64,000 bases of DNA. Origin: Robertkochia marina (GTDB taxonomy: Bacteria > Bacteroidota > Bacteroidia > Flavobacteriales > Flavobacteriaceae). The stretch spans positions 124,001-188,000 of the forward strand of contig NZ_SSMC01000001.1 of assembly GCF_004799345.1 (NCBI RefSeq). The letters are read 5' to 3'. The translations under genes and the position numbers were made by a program. The notes beneath the pieces are model-generated. The model made no database searches. It was not told the origin of the DNA and worked only from the letters and a program-made list of their open reading frames with translations. Shown here piece by piece: positions 17,448 through 27,330 of the stretch (position 1 is its first letter; every line of letters begins with the position of its first letter).

Positions 17448-18008
17448 TTATTCTTTAAGCACGGCATCGCCACGGGTTCCCTTAAACCGCACCTGGGTAA
17501 AGTCGCGATTAAAATCGATGCCCCTACCTGTCATATTGTAGTCTTCACTTACAAACTCAAAATCACCTTCAGTAAAGATCCAGCTGTTGATCTGGTCAAA
17601 ATACAATTGAGGCGCTTTTAAATGCTTGCCGTCTGAAGTCATCACATTCACATCGCCTTGCAGGTCGATAAGTTTGGTTTGCGGATATATGACACCGTAA
17701 TTTGCCGTCACCGTACTGGTATCTCCGCTTTCATTAAAGTAATCTACGCGTACCCCTTCAGGGAACTCCTGATACGGAAAGTCCAGGTTGGTAAAATCTC
17801 TGTAGCGCTTCCCTTTTACAATGGCACGCAACACCAGAGAATCGGTATATCGAAGCTCAAAATTTGTAGCTTCTCCTACAGGAATATGTCGATATTCTGA
17901 CATTCTTCTAACCTCCTGAAGGTTGTCACCCTGGCATGAAAAAAACATTGTCACAGTAAAAACTGTGACAATGCTGTATAAGATATATTTCGGTAATCTG
18001 TTTCTCAT
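17448..18008 (-). CDS. lptC: LPS-export periplasmic protein LptC
   Basis: Bridge component carrying LPS from the LptBFG ABC transporter to LptA across the periplasm. 186 residues: a lipoprotein signal with FFSCQGDN, then a single beta-jellyroll domain with the strands FPEGVRVDYFNESG, SGDTSTVTANYGVIYP and VNVMTSDGKHLKAPQL that are usual in Bacteroidota LptC. E. coli LptC has a transmembrane anchor; here a lipidated Cys replaces it. It starts 2 nt before the TPR gene ends, in the conserved neighbourhood of coaX. Confidence 0.87.
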   Translation of the reverse strand: MRNRLPKYILYSIVTVFTVTMFFSCQGDNLQEVRRMSEYRHIPVGEATNFELRYTDSLVLRAIVKGKRYRDFTNLDFPYQEFPEGVRVDYFNESGDTSTVTANYGVIYPQTKLIDLQGDVNVMTSDGKHLKAPQLYFDQINSWIFTEGDFEFVSEDYNMTGRGIDFNRDFTQVRFKGTRGDAVLKE

Positions 18009-18009
18009 A

Positions 18010-19377
18010 TTATAGAGAAGGAACCTTCACGCTACCACCAATCCAACAATTGAATTTAATAGACTGCCCTTGCATACCTGAGTTAAAGATCTCTGATCTG
18101 CTGGGCGCTCTTCCTTCATAAGCACTTGCAGCTTTTGCAGCACTATTACCCATGGAAGGGTCAACTTGTCCGGCTTTTCTGGCCATCTCTGCTGCTCTCC
18201 AGTATACTGCCTTTTTTTCGAAGGTCGTAGACCCACATTCATTTGCACTATCAGCAATAAGGCTTGCGATCAGCATATAGGCTCTACCCTCAGAAGGGTT
18301 TGCACTTAATGCCTGACGTGCATAATTATTAGCAGTAGACTTTTGACCTCTTTTCTTGGCCTTGGTTGCAATACTCAGCAATTTGTTAGACTTCTTGAAC
18401 TTATCAGTTTCAAGGTCAATAGACTGCTTGAAGTAATCCATCGCCTTGCTAGTCTCTCCTCTTTCTTCGTAAAGCGACCCAAGGAAGTACTTAGAAGAAG
18501 CAGAAGGCTCAATAGCATCAAGCGCTTCTACCAGTTTTACGAACATCGCATCACTGGTACACCCTTTGGCGTCCATACGACCTGCAGCTCCTCTTAACCA
18601 ATCAGCATCTCCTTTGCGCTCTTCGAAATTCTTCTCGTATAACGGAATCAGGTTCTCACAATCGGCAAGAGCACCAAGCTTACTGTCGATACTTCCACTG
18701 ATCTTCTCGTAAGACTCTCCGTTGATACGAGCATTCTTAAGGGCTCTGGCCTCTTTAGAAGTAAGGGTACCTGCAGAGTCTTTTTCTACATACTTAAGAA
18801 TGATCTCTGCCAGCTCTCTGTTCTCTGCGTCGATCTTACCGGTTACGGCATCATAGGTATCAAACACTTCCTGCAAGTCTTTTTTACCTGCATTATGAAG
18901 ATCTACCAGGGTAGAGAAGTAAAGGTACATCGCCTTAGGATTCTTAAAGTTCGCCTGATCTTCTTTGAAAGCCTCATCAAGTAAACTGAAGAGTTCTTCA
19001 TCTTCGGCCATGTCATTGTCAAACTTCAACAAGGCCACATCGATCATACTTCCCGCTTTGGTATAACGCTTAGGGAAATACTCAGGACCTTTTTCATAAA
19101 CAGTCATTAACGACTCAATATAAACAGGCTTATTTGCTTCATCATTCTCGATACGGTCTTTCAGGATCTTTTCTCCGTAAGCATAGGTTGCATAGTGAAG
19201 ATCCGGACAGTTTTCAAATACCATTTTCCATGGCTCATAAGCCGCTTCGTAATTTTTCACTTTGGCGTGCTCGGCAAAAATAGACAGGTTTTGCATACAC
19301 TCAGGATTTTGAGCCTGACCAAAAGCAAACGACACTGCCGCTAAAAGACCGAACATCGTTGAAAGTTTCTTTTTCAT
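18010..19377 (-). CDS. Secreted tetratricopeptide-repeat protein
   Basis: 455 residues with a cleavable signal (LLAAVSFAFGQAQ). The mature part is almost entirely helical, with TPR-like units; the clearest is SSKYFLGSLYEERGETSKAMDYFKQSIDL-type sequence around residues 290-320, followed by another around KSTANNYARQALSANPSEGRAY. It sits between an outer-membrane protein gene and lptC. This neighbourhood is common in Flavobacteriia and suggests a periplasmic scaffold role. The exact role is unknown. Confidence 0.8.
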   Translation of the reverse strand: MKKKLSTMFGLLAAVSFAFGQAQNPECMQNLSIFAEHAKVKNYEAAYEPWKMVFENCPDLHYATYAYGEKILKDRIENDEANKPVYIESLMTVYEKGPEYFPKRYTKAGSMIDVALLKFDNDMAEDEELFSLLDEAFKEDQANFKNPKAMYLYFSTLVDLHNAGKKDLQEVFDTYDAVTGKIDAENRELAEIILKYVEKDSAGTLTSKEARALKNARINGESYEKISGSIDSKLGALADCENLIPLYEKNFEERKGDADWLRGAAGRMDAKGCTSDAMFVKLVEALDAIEPSASSKYFLGSLYEERGETSKAMDYFKQSIDLETDKFKKSNKLLSIATKAKKRGQKSTANNYARQALSANPSEGRAYMLIASLIADSANECGSTTFEKKAVYWRAAEMARKAGQVDPSMGNSAAKAASAYEGRAPSRSEIFNSGMQGQSIKFNCWIGGSVKVPSL

Positions 19378-19391
19378 CTTATTAGTTTTAG

Positions 19392-20660
19392 TTATCTAAT
19401 TAAACTTTTTACGAACCATCTGTCACTAAGCGACAGACTAATAAATACATTTATATAATTTTCTTGTATTCCACCGTTTGATAATTCTCCTCTTCTTCCA
19501 AGCTCCACTCCGATGTTGGCATCAGAAAAGCCTCCCAATGGCAATCCTACTCCAAGAGTCATGCCAAAATCTCTAAGTGAGTTACCATTAACCAGTAAAC
19601 CTGTATCTTCGGTTTTTACACCTAAACGATAAGTAGCTCTTTTCCAGTAAGATGTCAGGGAGTCGTAATCCGGTATCCAAAAACCACCTACTGAAATAAG
19701 TTGACCATCTTCATAGGTTCCTAACACATTAAGCGGGTATTCAAGTACAAAATCACTTGACTTCGTAAACTCGTACTGACCTCCCACAAACCATGTATAA
19801 GGTTTTCCGATCCCTAAGGCTGCAGAGTATGAATAAGGCCTGTTAACCTTTGTATTGTCAAGACCTGCAGCTTCCAGATCAACCTCAAAACGTTCTCTAA
19901 CCTGTTCATTTCCGGACGCATTTACAAAGATAGTAGATATTTCTGTAAAGTTCTCTGATGTCAGGTTAGCTTCAGGGGCAAATGTAAAGGCCGTTTGAAG
20001 CTGTAAATTTTCAGACAATTTCCCTTGATAATGCAAGGCCAGGTTATAATCCCATCCATTATATTCAGAGACCGAGCTTTCACGACTGGCATATTGCACG
20101 CCATCGAGCTGCCTGCTGGCTGTTCGCTCTATAGTCCCGAAATTGTAATTAACCGTTGCTCCAATACTAATATTCCTTGTCAGTCCCCAACCGGCAGAGA
20201 AAAACACCTTATTAATTCCACCATTTCCACTAAACCTGTTTAACTCTATAGGGTCGTTATCCTGATTCAGGCTTCGAAGGTTATAATCGGTACTGCTAAA
20301 GGGTAGCACCCCAAATTGCACTGCCAACCTTCTTGCCAACGGAAAGCCCAGGGTCAGGTAATCAAAATTAACCTGTCCGGCAGACTCTGTGGTCTCCTCC
20401 GTTTCCAACGACAAATAACGGTTGGAAACCGCTACAGAAAAATTAGTTAACCTTAATTTTGAAAGTGCCGCCGGGTTCTTGATGTTCATATGAACACTAT
20501 CGGCAAACACACTTACACCTCCCATCATTCGGTTCTCCACCATTCCTTTAAATCGTAGGTCTCCGGTTCCAAAGTAAGAATAGGGCGAAACACTTGCATC
20601 CTGAGCAAAACCGGCGGTTAGGGCCAGCATTGCTACCACAACAAAAATCTTTTTAATCAT
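19392..20660 (-). CDS. Outer-membrane beta-barrel protein
   Basis: 422 residues with a signal peptide (VVAMLALTAGFAQ) and alternating strands throughout, typical of a FadL/OmpP1-like barrel: RMMGGVSVFADSVHMNIKNPAALS near the start is characteristic of this group, which places a plug-like N-terminus before the strands. It ends in an aromatic-rich strand (SLSLSDRWFVKSLIR). Its first codons overlap the end of coaX by 8 nt. The transported substrate is unknown. Confidence 0.8.
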   Translation of the reverse strand: MIKKIFVVVAMLALTAGFAQDASVSPYSYFGTGDLRFKGMVENRMMGGVSVFADSVHMNIKNPAALSKLRLTNFSVAVSNRYLSLETEETTESAGQVNFDYLTLGFPLARRLAVQFGVLPFSSTDYNLRSLNQDNDPIELNRFSGNGGINKVFFSAGWGLTRNISIGATVNYNFGTIERTASRQLDGVQYASRESSVSEYNGWDYNLALHYQGKLSENLQLQTAFTFAPEANLTSENFTEISTIFVNASGNEQVRERFEVDLEAAGLDNTKVNRPYSYSAALGIGKPYTWFVGGQYEFTKSSDFVLEYPLNVLGTYEDGQLISVGGFWIPDYDSLTSYWKRATYRLGVKTEDTGLLVNGNSLRDFGMTLGVGLPLGGFSDANIGVELGRRGELSNGGIQENYINVFISLSLSDRWFVKSLIR

Positions 20661-21387
20661 TACGCTTATTAAGTTCCAAAATGTAATTCAGTCCTTCGAG
20701 GAGGAAATTAGAATGGGCAAATATGGTACTTTTTAATCTTTTTGACAAAAATAGAGAATCGCCACCTGTTAAAATAACTGTTAAAAGTTTGAATTTTTTT
20801 GAATATTCCGTAATCACTCCGTCTATCTCGTTGACAACCCCGTTCATTACACCGGAAATCATTGAAGACTCTGTGGAGTCACCTATCAAGCCATCAAAGT
20901 CGCGGTTTTCAATCATGGGCAGTTTCCTGGTGAAATGGTGCATGGCCTTGAAGCGCATATCGACCCCGGGAGAAATCCCGCCACCCAAATACACCCCCTG
21001 ATCGGTGATCATGTCGTAAGTAATACAGGTTCCTGCGTCGATCACCAAACAATTAGTCATACTGCAGCGGGAGTAGGCAGCGGTAACCAAGGCCAGCCGA
21101 TCTACCCCTAAGGTATGAGGGGTGCTATACCGGTTGTCGAAGGGAATCTTAGACTGATGGGTGAGAATATGAACAGGCGCGAAGACCTGCAACGCCAGCA
21201 GATCTTTTTCATCGAGTTTTCCAACCGAAGACACGATCGTATCGCGAATATCGGGATAGACGGAAAAATTTTTTTCCACGGCCGCTAAAAATTCGTCAGC
21301 CCTTACCCTGTCTACATTCAACAAGCTACTTCCTTTAAAAACAGCAAGTTTAACAAAGGAATTCCCAACATCTATAATAAGGTTCAT
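20653..21387 (-). CDS. coaX: Type III pantothenate kinase CoaX
   Basis: First step of coenzyme A synthesis: phosphorylates pantothenate, needs a monovalent cation and is not inhibited by CoA. 244 residues of the ASKHA fold: phosphate-1 motif MNLIIDVGNSFVKLAV at the N-terminus, the THxLGVDR segment TPHTLGVDRLALVTAAY, phosphate-2 motif VIDAGTCITYD and GGGISPGVDMRFKAM. Its stop overlaps the start of the outer-membrane protein gene by 8 nt, so it leads that transcript. Confidence 0.94.
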   Translation of the reverse strand: MNLIIDVGNSFVKLAVFKGSSLLNVDRVRADEFLAAVEKNFSVYPDIRDTIVSSVGKLDEKDLLALQVFAPVHILTHQSKIPFDNRYSTPHTLGVDRLALVTAAYSRCSMTNCLVIDAGTCITYDMITDQGVYLGGGISPGVDMRFKAMHHFTRKLPMIENRDFDGLIGDSTESSMISGVMNGVVNEIDGVITEYSKKFKLLTVILTGGDSLFLSKRLKSTIFAHSNFLLEGLNYILELNKRND

Positions 21388-21438
21388 GATTTGTTATTTA
21401 AGTTGTAAATTTACAAAAGCGAATTTTTTCAAGATTCC

Positions 21439-21470
21439 TTTTGCAAATATTAAATTTGCATCTATATTTG
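21439..21470 (+). promoter_or_regulatory. Promoter of tRNA-Phe
   Basis: A TTTTG element (21439-21443) and a perfect TAnnTTTG element TATATTTG (21463-21470) are spaced by 19 bp between TTG and TA, as in the Bacteroidota sigma-factor consensus. The tRNA starts 33 nt after the -7 element. Confidence 0.65.
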
Positions 21471-21502
21471 CACCCGCAATCGCAGTAATACTGCAAGCAA
21501 CT

Positions 21503-21575
21503 GGTGCCTTAGCTCAGTTGGTAGAGCAAAGGACTGAAAATCCTTGTGTCCCTGGTTCGATTCCTGGAGGCACCA
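21503..21575 (+). tRNA. tRNA-Phe (GAA)
   Basis: 73-nt cloverleaf. Acceptor arms GGTGCCT and AGGCACC, D-arm with AGCTCAGTTGGTAGAGC, anticodon loop TGAAAAT giving GAA, and a T-loop GGTTCGATTCC. The discriminator is A; CCA is not encoded. Confidence 0.97.
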
Positions 21576-21579
21576 CCGC

Positions 21580-21610
21580 AAAAACCCGAACGTTTCCGTT
21601 CGGGTTTTTT
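21580..21610 (+). terminator. Terminator of tRNA-Phe
   Basis: Perfect stem AAAACCCGAACG / CGTTCGGGTTTT with a TTTC loop, followed by T-rich sequence, 5 nt after the tRNA. Confidence 0.9.
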
Positions 21611-21615
21611 GTTTT

Positions 21616-22211
21616 TTACCCCCTCCGCCCCCGCTAAAAGCGGGGCCACCTTCCCCTCATTGAGGGGAAGGGGAAGGTACCACTATTTGACAGACAGGTA
21701 TGCGAGCATACGATATTTGATCGTCTTTACGAGTTTCCTGAAATTTGATTTCTTGTGTAGTGGTATGACGGTTTTAAAATAAAACAAAAACGGGCTCCTT
21801 CCCCTAGTTAGGGGAAGGTACTCTCGCTGTAGGCGAGAGGGGAAGGGGTTGTATGTGATGTTAACCTGAATCAACCCGCCCCGTCAGCGATTTTATCGCT
21901 GCCACCCCTCCCTATCCAGGGTGGGGAGCCACACTTTATATACTTTTTCACCAGAATATCTAAATCCATCAGTGGCAGGCCTAATAAAGGCCGTAGCGAC
22001 CTGCCCGGCATGCCACCGCAGACAGGTCTCCCCAATCTTCCTCCCCTCAAATTAAACTACCCCTAACGACGCATGATTTAATCAAATACTTACAATTTTT
22101 CGGTTATTTCCCTATCTTAATCTTCTAAACAAACCAAGACTATACGACTCGCTATCAAAAGATTACTGCACGTACCTTCCTAAGGCTTGTCGATAGCTGT
22201 TAAACCGAATT
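21616..22211. repeat. Gene-free repeat cluster after tRNA-Phe
   Basis: About 600 bp with no supportable gene. It holds two copies of the ACCTTCCCCT family, in opposite orientations: CCCCGCT/AGCGGGG then palindrome 21649-21671, and palindrome 21797-21818 followed by CTCTCGC/GCGAGAG (21821-21839). A related hairpin is CAGCGAT/ATCGCTG (21885-21901) followed by CCACCCCTCC. Near 21975-22035 lies AGCGACCTGCC...GCAGACAGGTCTCCC, which recurs near 33778-33816. The last 130 bp before the hydrolase gene is AT-rich and may hold its promoter. Confidence 0.7.
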
Positions 22212-24584
22212 ATGAAAAAACTACACCGACTAATTTCATGGCTCAAGAATCGCATCAATAGTATTGCACCGGGTAAGCATGCCATAAGAGGTGCTGCCTT
22301 AGGACTCTTAATAGTTTCCTTAGCACTTTGGGTGGCATATTCTATTGGCTACACTGTTAAACTCAGAGATGCCTGGGTGTTGCTATTAGGGTTTCTTTAC
22401 CTTCTGACCATTGTCCTGTCCGGTTTTTTGATTCGATGGATCATCTATCTTTTATATAAGATACCAAGGTTTTTAAAACTGGCTTTGTTCATAGCTATCC
22501 CAACACTCTTCCTGATCAGTAATGACTGGATAATACCTTTAATTTTCATCATCATAGCTTCTCATTGCGGGGCGGCTGTTCTGGTATTGAGAAAAACCGG
22601 GTTTAAAAACTTATCCGGCCCCAAGAAAGTAGTTGCCGTAATTGGAATTATTATTGGTTTTGGCGGGTTGGTGGCCTCCGGAATACTATACGGCAGGGAT
22701 GGTTTTGACGTGACTCCCATTACTAATGCAGCACTTTCTTCCGAATCTGATATTGCACCCATCCAGGCTAAATCGCCTTCTGAGATCGGGCCTTTTCCTG
22801 TAAAGACATTAACGTATGGCAGCGGGAAAGACCTGCATCGGCCTGAGTATGGAGACCAGGTTGATCTGGTAACCGATTCAGTGAACGGCCTGGCCTTTAT
22901 CGATAATTGGAAAGGTTTTGGAGGATGGTGGCGTGAAAAGTACTGGGGATTTGATTCCAGGGCACTACCTATAAATGCCCGCGTTTGGTATCCTGAAGGA
23001 GAAGGACCTTTTCCGTTGGCGCTCATTGTACATGGTAATCACGGTATGCAGGATTATTCGGATCCAGGATACGCATATCTGGGAGAATTACTTGCTTCCA
23101 GGGGCATTATCCTCGCCTCGGTTGATGAAAACTTTATCAACGGTTCCTGGTCTGATATATTTGGAGGGTTAGAGGAAGAAAATGATGCCCGCGGATGGTT
23201 GTTACTGGAACATTTAAAGGTTTGGCACCAGTGGAACGAGACCAAAGACCATGTATTTTTTAAAAAGATCGACACGTCTAACCTCGCTTTGATCGGGCAT
23301 TCAAGAGGTGGTGAGGCGGTTGCTCATGCCGCCATGTTCAATAAACTTCCCTTTTACCCTGATGACGCATCCATACCTTTTGACTATAACTACAACATTA
23401 AATCTATCGTGGCCATAGCCCCGGTGGACGGTCAATACGAGCCGGGCGACAGCAGGACGAAAATCGAGGATGTCAATTATTTGGTGATACATGGGGCGCA
23501 GGATGCAGATGTTAGTTCCTATATGGGATCTCAGCAATACGAAAGAGTAACATTCCGGGACAGTCTTTATCATTTTAAAGCCGGGGTTTATGCCTATGGA
23601 GCCAACCACGGTCAGTTTAACAGCAGCTGGGGAAATAACGATATAGGCAATCCATTTACAGGAATCCTCAACCTTAAACAACTCCTCCCTGCTGAAAAAC
23701 AGGAACAGATAGCCAAAGTTTTTATAAGTTCTTTTCTCGATATCACATTAAAAGATAATGTCAAATACCTGCCTCTTTTCACAGATGCCAGAAAGGGCAG
23801 GGAATGGCTTCCTGAAACGATATACCTCAGCCAATTTGAAGATTCAAACTTTTCGCCTATTGCCAATTTTGATGAAGACTTCGATGTATCTACCACAACA
23901 CAAAAATACGGTGAGGTTCATACCGAAAATCTGTCTGTTTGGCGGGAACAGGAGATTCAGCTCAAATGGCAGAAAAAAGGAAGCAGAGCACTTTTTGTTG
24001 GCTGGAATTATGACCTTGAAGACGAACAGGAAACGATGGAATCGCTACCCGATTCCATCATGGCAAGGTATACGATCTCCCTTACTAAAAAGCCTGTAGA
24101 TACTACATCAGTATTAGTTTTCTCCATGGCCGAATCAACAGAATCTGCTGACCCAAAGTCAGAGGGTAAATGGGTGGAAGATGACAACACTAACAACCTG
24201 AAGAATGATGATGGCGTTGATAGTGACGAGGACAAGGAGGAAGGTGAGGATGAGGATGAGGATGAGGATGAGGATCAACCTAAAAAACCCTTCGATCTTA
24301 CTATAGAACTAAGGGACTCCACCGGGCAAAAAGCCTCACTGCCCTTAAGCAGCTTTTCTCCTCTGCAGCGGGAAATTGAAATTATGATCATGAAAACAGG
24401 GTTCATCAAAGACGACAAACAATCTGAAAAGGTGTTTCAGACCTTTTATTTCCCGCTCGAAGATTTTAAAAGTACCAATCCGAAGCTTGATCTTTCCGTT
24501 ATTGAAAACATCAGTTTTGTTTTTAATAAAGACCAAAGCGGGGTGATCGTTATGGACAATATTGGATTTATGAAACCCTTATAA
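22212..24584 (+). CDS. Membrane-anchored alpha/beta hydrolase with acidic tail
   Basis: 790 residues. The first ~180 residues hold about five hydrophobic helices. The next part (about 255-500) is an alpha/beta hydrolase domain: oxyanion region LALIVHGNHGMQDYS, nucleophile GHSRGGEAVAHAA (Ser near 364), acid in VIHGAQDADV and a likely histidine in YGANHGQF. It resembles the chlorophyllase / dienelactone-hydrolase type. The C-terminal ~280 residues look like a beta-rich accessory domain interrupted by a run of Glu-Asp (about 673-690) encoded by a GAGGAT repeat. The substrate is unknown. Confidence 0.75.
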   Translation: MKKLHRLISWLKNRINSIAPGKHAIRGAALGLLIVSLALWVAYSIGYTVKLRDAWVLLLGFLYLLTIVLSGFLIRWIIYLLYKIPRFLKLALFIAIPTLFLISNDWIIPLIFIIIASHCGAAVLVLRKTGFKNLSGPKKVVAVIGIIIGFGGLVASGILYGRDGFDVTPITNAALSSESDIAPIQAKSPSEIGPFPVKTLTYGSGKDLHRPEYGDQVDLVTDSVNGLAFIDNWKGFGGWWREKYWGFDSRALPINARVWYPEGEGPFPLALIVHGNHGMQDYSDPGYAYLGELLASRGIILASVDENFINGSWSDIFGGLEEENDARGWLLLEHLKVWHQWNETKDHVFFKKIDTSNLALIGHSRGGEAVAHAAMFNKLPFYPDDASIPFDYNYNIKSIVAIAPVDGQYEPGDSRTKIEDVNYLVIHGAQDADVSSYMGSQQYERVTFRDSLYHFKAGVYAYGANHGQFNSSWGNNDIGNPFTGILNLKQLLPAEKQEQIAKVFISSFLDITLKDNVKYLPLFTDARKGREWLPETIYLSQFEDSNFSPIANFDEDFDVSTTTQKYGEVHTENLSVWREQEIQLKWQKKGSRALFVGWNYDLEDEQETMESLPDSIMARYTISLTKKPVDTTSVLVFSMAESTESADPKSEGKWVEDDNTNNLKNDDGVDSDEDKEEGEDEDEDEDEDQPKKPFDLTIELRDSTGQKASLPLSSFSPLQREIEIMIMKTGFIKDDKQSEKVFQTFYFPLEDFKSTNPKLDLSVIENISFVFNKDQSGVIVMDNIGFMKPL

Positions 24585-24861
24585 CCTGCTTTCAGAGGCA
24601 GAAAATACAGAGCCAGCCGGGTTGGTTAAACTTTTTCATCCAGCCTGGCCTAACCTCCAACCCTGTTTCAATCAATACACCCCTCACAGCTGCTTTGATG
24701 CAAAAGCGAGATTTTGTAATTTTATCGAACCAGTTACCCACCCCTGATCCGGATCGAGTTTCTCCCTGTAATTCATTACTGCCCCTCATTTTATCGTCTT
24801 ACCATAAAAGTTTCATAGCTATGTGTCATTCAGATACTATGACATCACAGAAAAAAGCACT

Positions 24862-25881
24862 ATGAAAGTTAATACGTTACTTCCCCTCATAGCTTTCCTA
24901 TTTACCCTCACCACCGCATGCAATTCTGAAAAAATGCTCCGCGGTGCCCTCGATAAACAGGTTAAAAAAATGGTTCCTCCGGAATTCGTGAATGACGAGG
25001 AAGGCATTACGGTTGTCATGGTGGGTACCGGAACTCCGCTGCCGGGAGAAAGAGCGCAGACCGGCACGGCCATCTTTGCTAACGGATACTTTTTCCTTTT
25101 TGATATTGGCGCCGGCGTAGTTCAGCAATGTGAAAATTCACAGCTCCCATTAGATCAACTGAACGGGGTGTTTTTAACGCACTACCATTCAGATCATATG
25201 TTAGACCTGCCCAATGTCATTAACCGATCATGGGCCCTGGGAAGAGCCCATGAACTAAACATTTACGGACCCACGGGATTGAATAGGGTCGTAAAGGGTG
25301 CCAATGATTTTTTAGCCATTGAAAATCAATACCGGGTAGACCACCATGGTCCTGAGATTATGGATATCTCTAAAGTTGACGGCATTGCCAAAGAATTCAG
25401 TATTTCTGAAAATGAGGAGGTCCTGGTTTTTGACCAGGACGGGGTTAAAGTAACAGCCTTCGACGTGAATCATGACCCCATCAGGCCGGCAGTTGGTTAT
25501 GTGATAGAATACCAGGCTAAAAAAGTAGTCTTAAGCGGTGATACGGCAAAGAATGAGATGGTTGAAAAAATGGCACAAAACTGTGACCTTCTTATCCATG
25601 AGGTCATGTTGATGGATGTGCAAGAAATTCTTTCAGAAACCTTAGCAAACAATGATTATCCCAGGAGGTCTGAAATTGTTCACGATATTCAAAACTATCA
25701 TACCAGTCCGTCGGAGGTGGCAGCAATAGCCAATAATGCCGGGGTTAAAAAATTGGTGTTAAATCACCTGGCACCGGCGCCGGAAAATTGGTTTATTACA
25801 AGGTTGTATAAAAAAGAATTAAAAGCCTTTGATGGTCCGTTTCACCTGGCTAAAGAAGGGGATGTATTTACAATAAAATAA
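24862..25881 (+). CDS. Lipoprotein metallo-beta-lactamase-fold hydrolase
   Basis: 339 residues from ATG 24862, chosen because it places a signal peptide and lipobox (LTTAC) at the N-terminus; an in-frame start 39 nt upstream would bury it. MBL-fold motifs: THYHSDHMLDLP near residue 107, DVNHDPIRPAVGY, VVLSGDT and NHLAPAP. The spacing resembles the RNase Z / arylsulfatase AtsA-like branch. Lipidation implies an envelope location, so tRNA processing is unlikely. A 277-bp stretch before it shows nothing clear. Confidence 0.82.
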   Translation: MKVNTLLPLIAFLFTLTTACNSEKMLRGALDKQVKKMVPPEFVNDEEGITVVMVGTGTPLPGERAQTGTAIFANGYFFLFDIGAGVVQQCENSQLPLDQLNGVFLTHYHSDHMLDLPNVINRSWALGRAHELNIYGPTGLNRVVKGANDFLAIENQYRVDHHGPEIMDISKVDGIAKEFSISENEEVLVFDQDGVKVTAFDVNHDPIRPAVGYVIEYQAKKVVLSGDTAKNEMVEKMAQNCDLLIHEVMLMDVQEILSETLANNDYPRRSEIVHDIQNYHTSPSEVAAIANNAGVKKLVLNHLAPAPENWFITRLYKKELKAFDGPFHLAKEGDVFTIK

Positions 25882-25968
25882 TTTTGTCAGAACCAAGAGC
25901 CAGGATGGTAGAACAAAGATTGCATTCTCGAGTGAAATAGCTGCTTTGCTTCTTTACTCCTTTACCAC

Positions 25969-26754
25969 TTAGCTTCTTAACCCCTTAAGAAAAGACAAAC
26001 TCTCCTGATTAAAGACCTGAGATTTCTGTACGTTTACCACGTGTCCGCAATCAGGGACCACCAACAAGGTGGCCAGACGGTGTTGCTGCACCACCTTCTG
26101 AACATTAGGAAGAAACAAATGATCCTGGTCGCCCATGATATAGATGGTTGGAATGCCAATATCATTCAATCGGAAGAACCGGAGTAACGGATTGATCTCC
26201 GAAGCCATCTTGAACCATCGGATAAACTCTTTCTGGTACAACTTTTTAGCCTCGTTAACGAATAAAAGTCGCGACTCCTTGTGTGTTTTGCGAGGCATAA
26301 TGATAAAGGCAAAGAGCTTGTACAAATACATATAGGGGATTACCGATTTAAAGATCACCCCGAAACGCATCAGGATCTGCGAACGGAAATTTAACTTCAG
26401 AATAGCCCCTCCCATGATCATGCTCTGCACCCTTTCAGGATGGATCTCGGCGAGATTACGGATGAGAATAGTTCCTAATGAAATACCTACAAAATGAGAT
26501 CGGTCGATCTTCAAATGGTCCAGTACCTCAATAATGTCCTTGGTAATGGCTTGAAAGGTGTACGTACTTTTTAAAGCATCACTGAACTTTGGCTTGCTTC
26601 GTCCATGCCCTCTCAGGTCAAGCACCAAAACGTTATAATGCTCTTTAAAGGAACGAATTTGCTTAAACCAGATACTGGAACTCCCTCCGGCGCCATGCAC
26701 GAATGTTACCCACTCGGTATGTTTAGGATCGTTATAAATGTAATAATTCAACAT
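25969..26754 (-). CDS. Alpha/beta hydrolase
   Basis: 261 residues, cytoplasmic (no signal). Canonical fold elements: FVHGAGGSSSIWFKQ (oxyanion), VLDLRGHGRSKP, nucleophile FVGISLGTILIRN (Ser near 88), acid in IMGDQDHLF and histidine in VPDCGHVVN. It belongs to the broad esterase / haloperoxidase-like group. It stands alone, convergent with the MBL-fold gene, and the substrate cannot be inferred. Confidence 0.85.
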   Translation of the reverse strand: MLNYYIYNDPKHTEWVTFVHGAGGSSSIWFKQIRSFKEHYNVLVLDLRGHGRSKPKFSDALKSTYTFQAITKDIIEVLDHLKIDRSHFVGISLGTILIRNLAEIHPERVQSMIMGGAILKLNFRSQILMRFGVIFKSVIPYMYLYKLFAFIIMPRKTHKESRLLFVNEAKKLYQKEFIRWFKMASEINPLLRFFRLNDIGIPTIYIMGDQDHLFLPNVQKVVQQHRLATLLVVPDCGHVVNVQKSQVFNQESLSFLKGLRS

Positions 26755-27330
26755 GCTTTGCGAAGTTAAATATAGTTTTTTGGGTTGATAGCAGTTTTAA
26801 CAGAATAAAAGTTGAATACGCTGAATTTATCGCTTTTCCGCGATAAATTCAGATGATGGATTATCAATGACTGCGTCTGGAATGTAACCACAGGGAACCA
26901 GAACAGGCTGCAGGAATTAATCACGACAAAGGCGTGATGGATGATGAATTCGTCGTCTTTGCGAGCCCCAATCGGGGCGTGGCAATCTCATAAAATGAAG
27001 TAATGAATTCACCTCGGTTTAAGAAGCCCTCCCCTCCGTGCTTGCAGCACGGTTTCTCCTCCCAGAGGGAGGGAGTAATTCCTCTATTTGGTATTCCCAA
27101 TTTAACTAAAGTACCGACTCTTCCCCCGCTGGGGAGGACTTAGCATAAAAAAAAATGCCGGTAGCTGTTTTTAGTGAACTTGCCTGGCGGCAGCCAAGGG
27201 GGCCTGCCGGTGCGTTGGCGATAAAGGGATGCAGTAGGAAACACCCATTTGGGATTCTAACTTATACATCCCTTATTTAAAAATACCCCTCGAATGGAGG
27301 GGTATCTATACGTAAACAAAACTTATTTGA
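26755..27330. repeat. Gene-free repeat cluster
   Basis: About 575 bp with no gene. Contents: a perfect 13-bp inverted repeat CTGAATTTATCGC / GCGATAAATTCAG (26821-26852); ATCACG/CGTGAT near 26921; a CTTTGCGAG-hairpin-CGTGGCAATCT element with stem GCCCC/GGGGC (about 26955-26990); the segment CGGTTTAAGAAGCCCTCCCC (about 27018-27037), whose reverse complement recurs near 34115-34138; CCGTGC/GCACGG near 27036-27053; and a degenerate copy B of the AGCGAACCTGCC family (27140-27215). Confidence 0.7.

Noticed and set aside
21503-22211. Integrated element at tRNA-Phe
   Set aside because: No integrase gene and no repeated tRNA 3' end were seen; only hairpin repeats.
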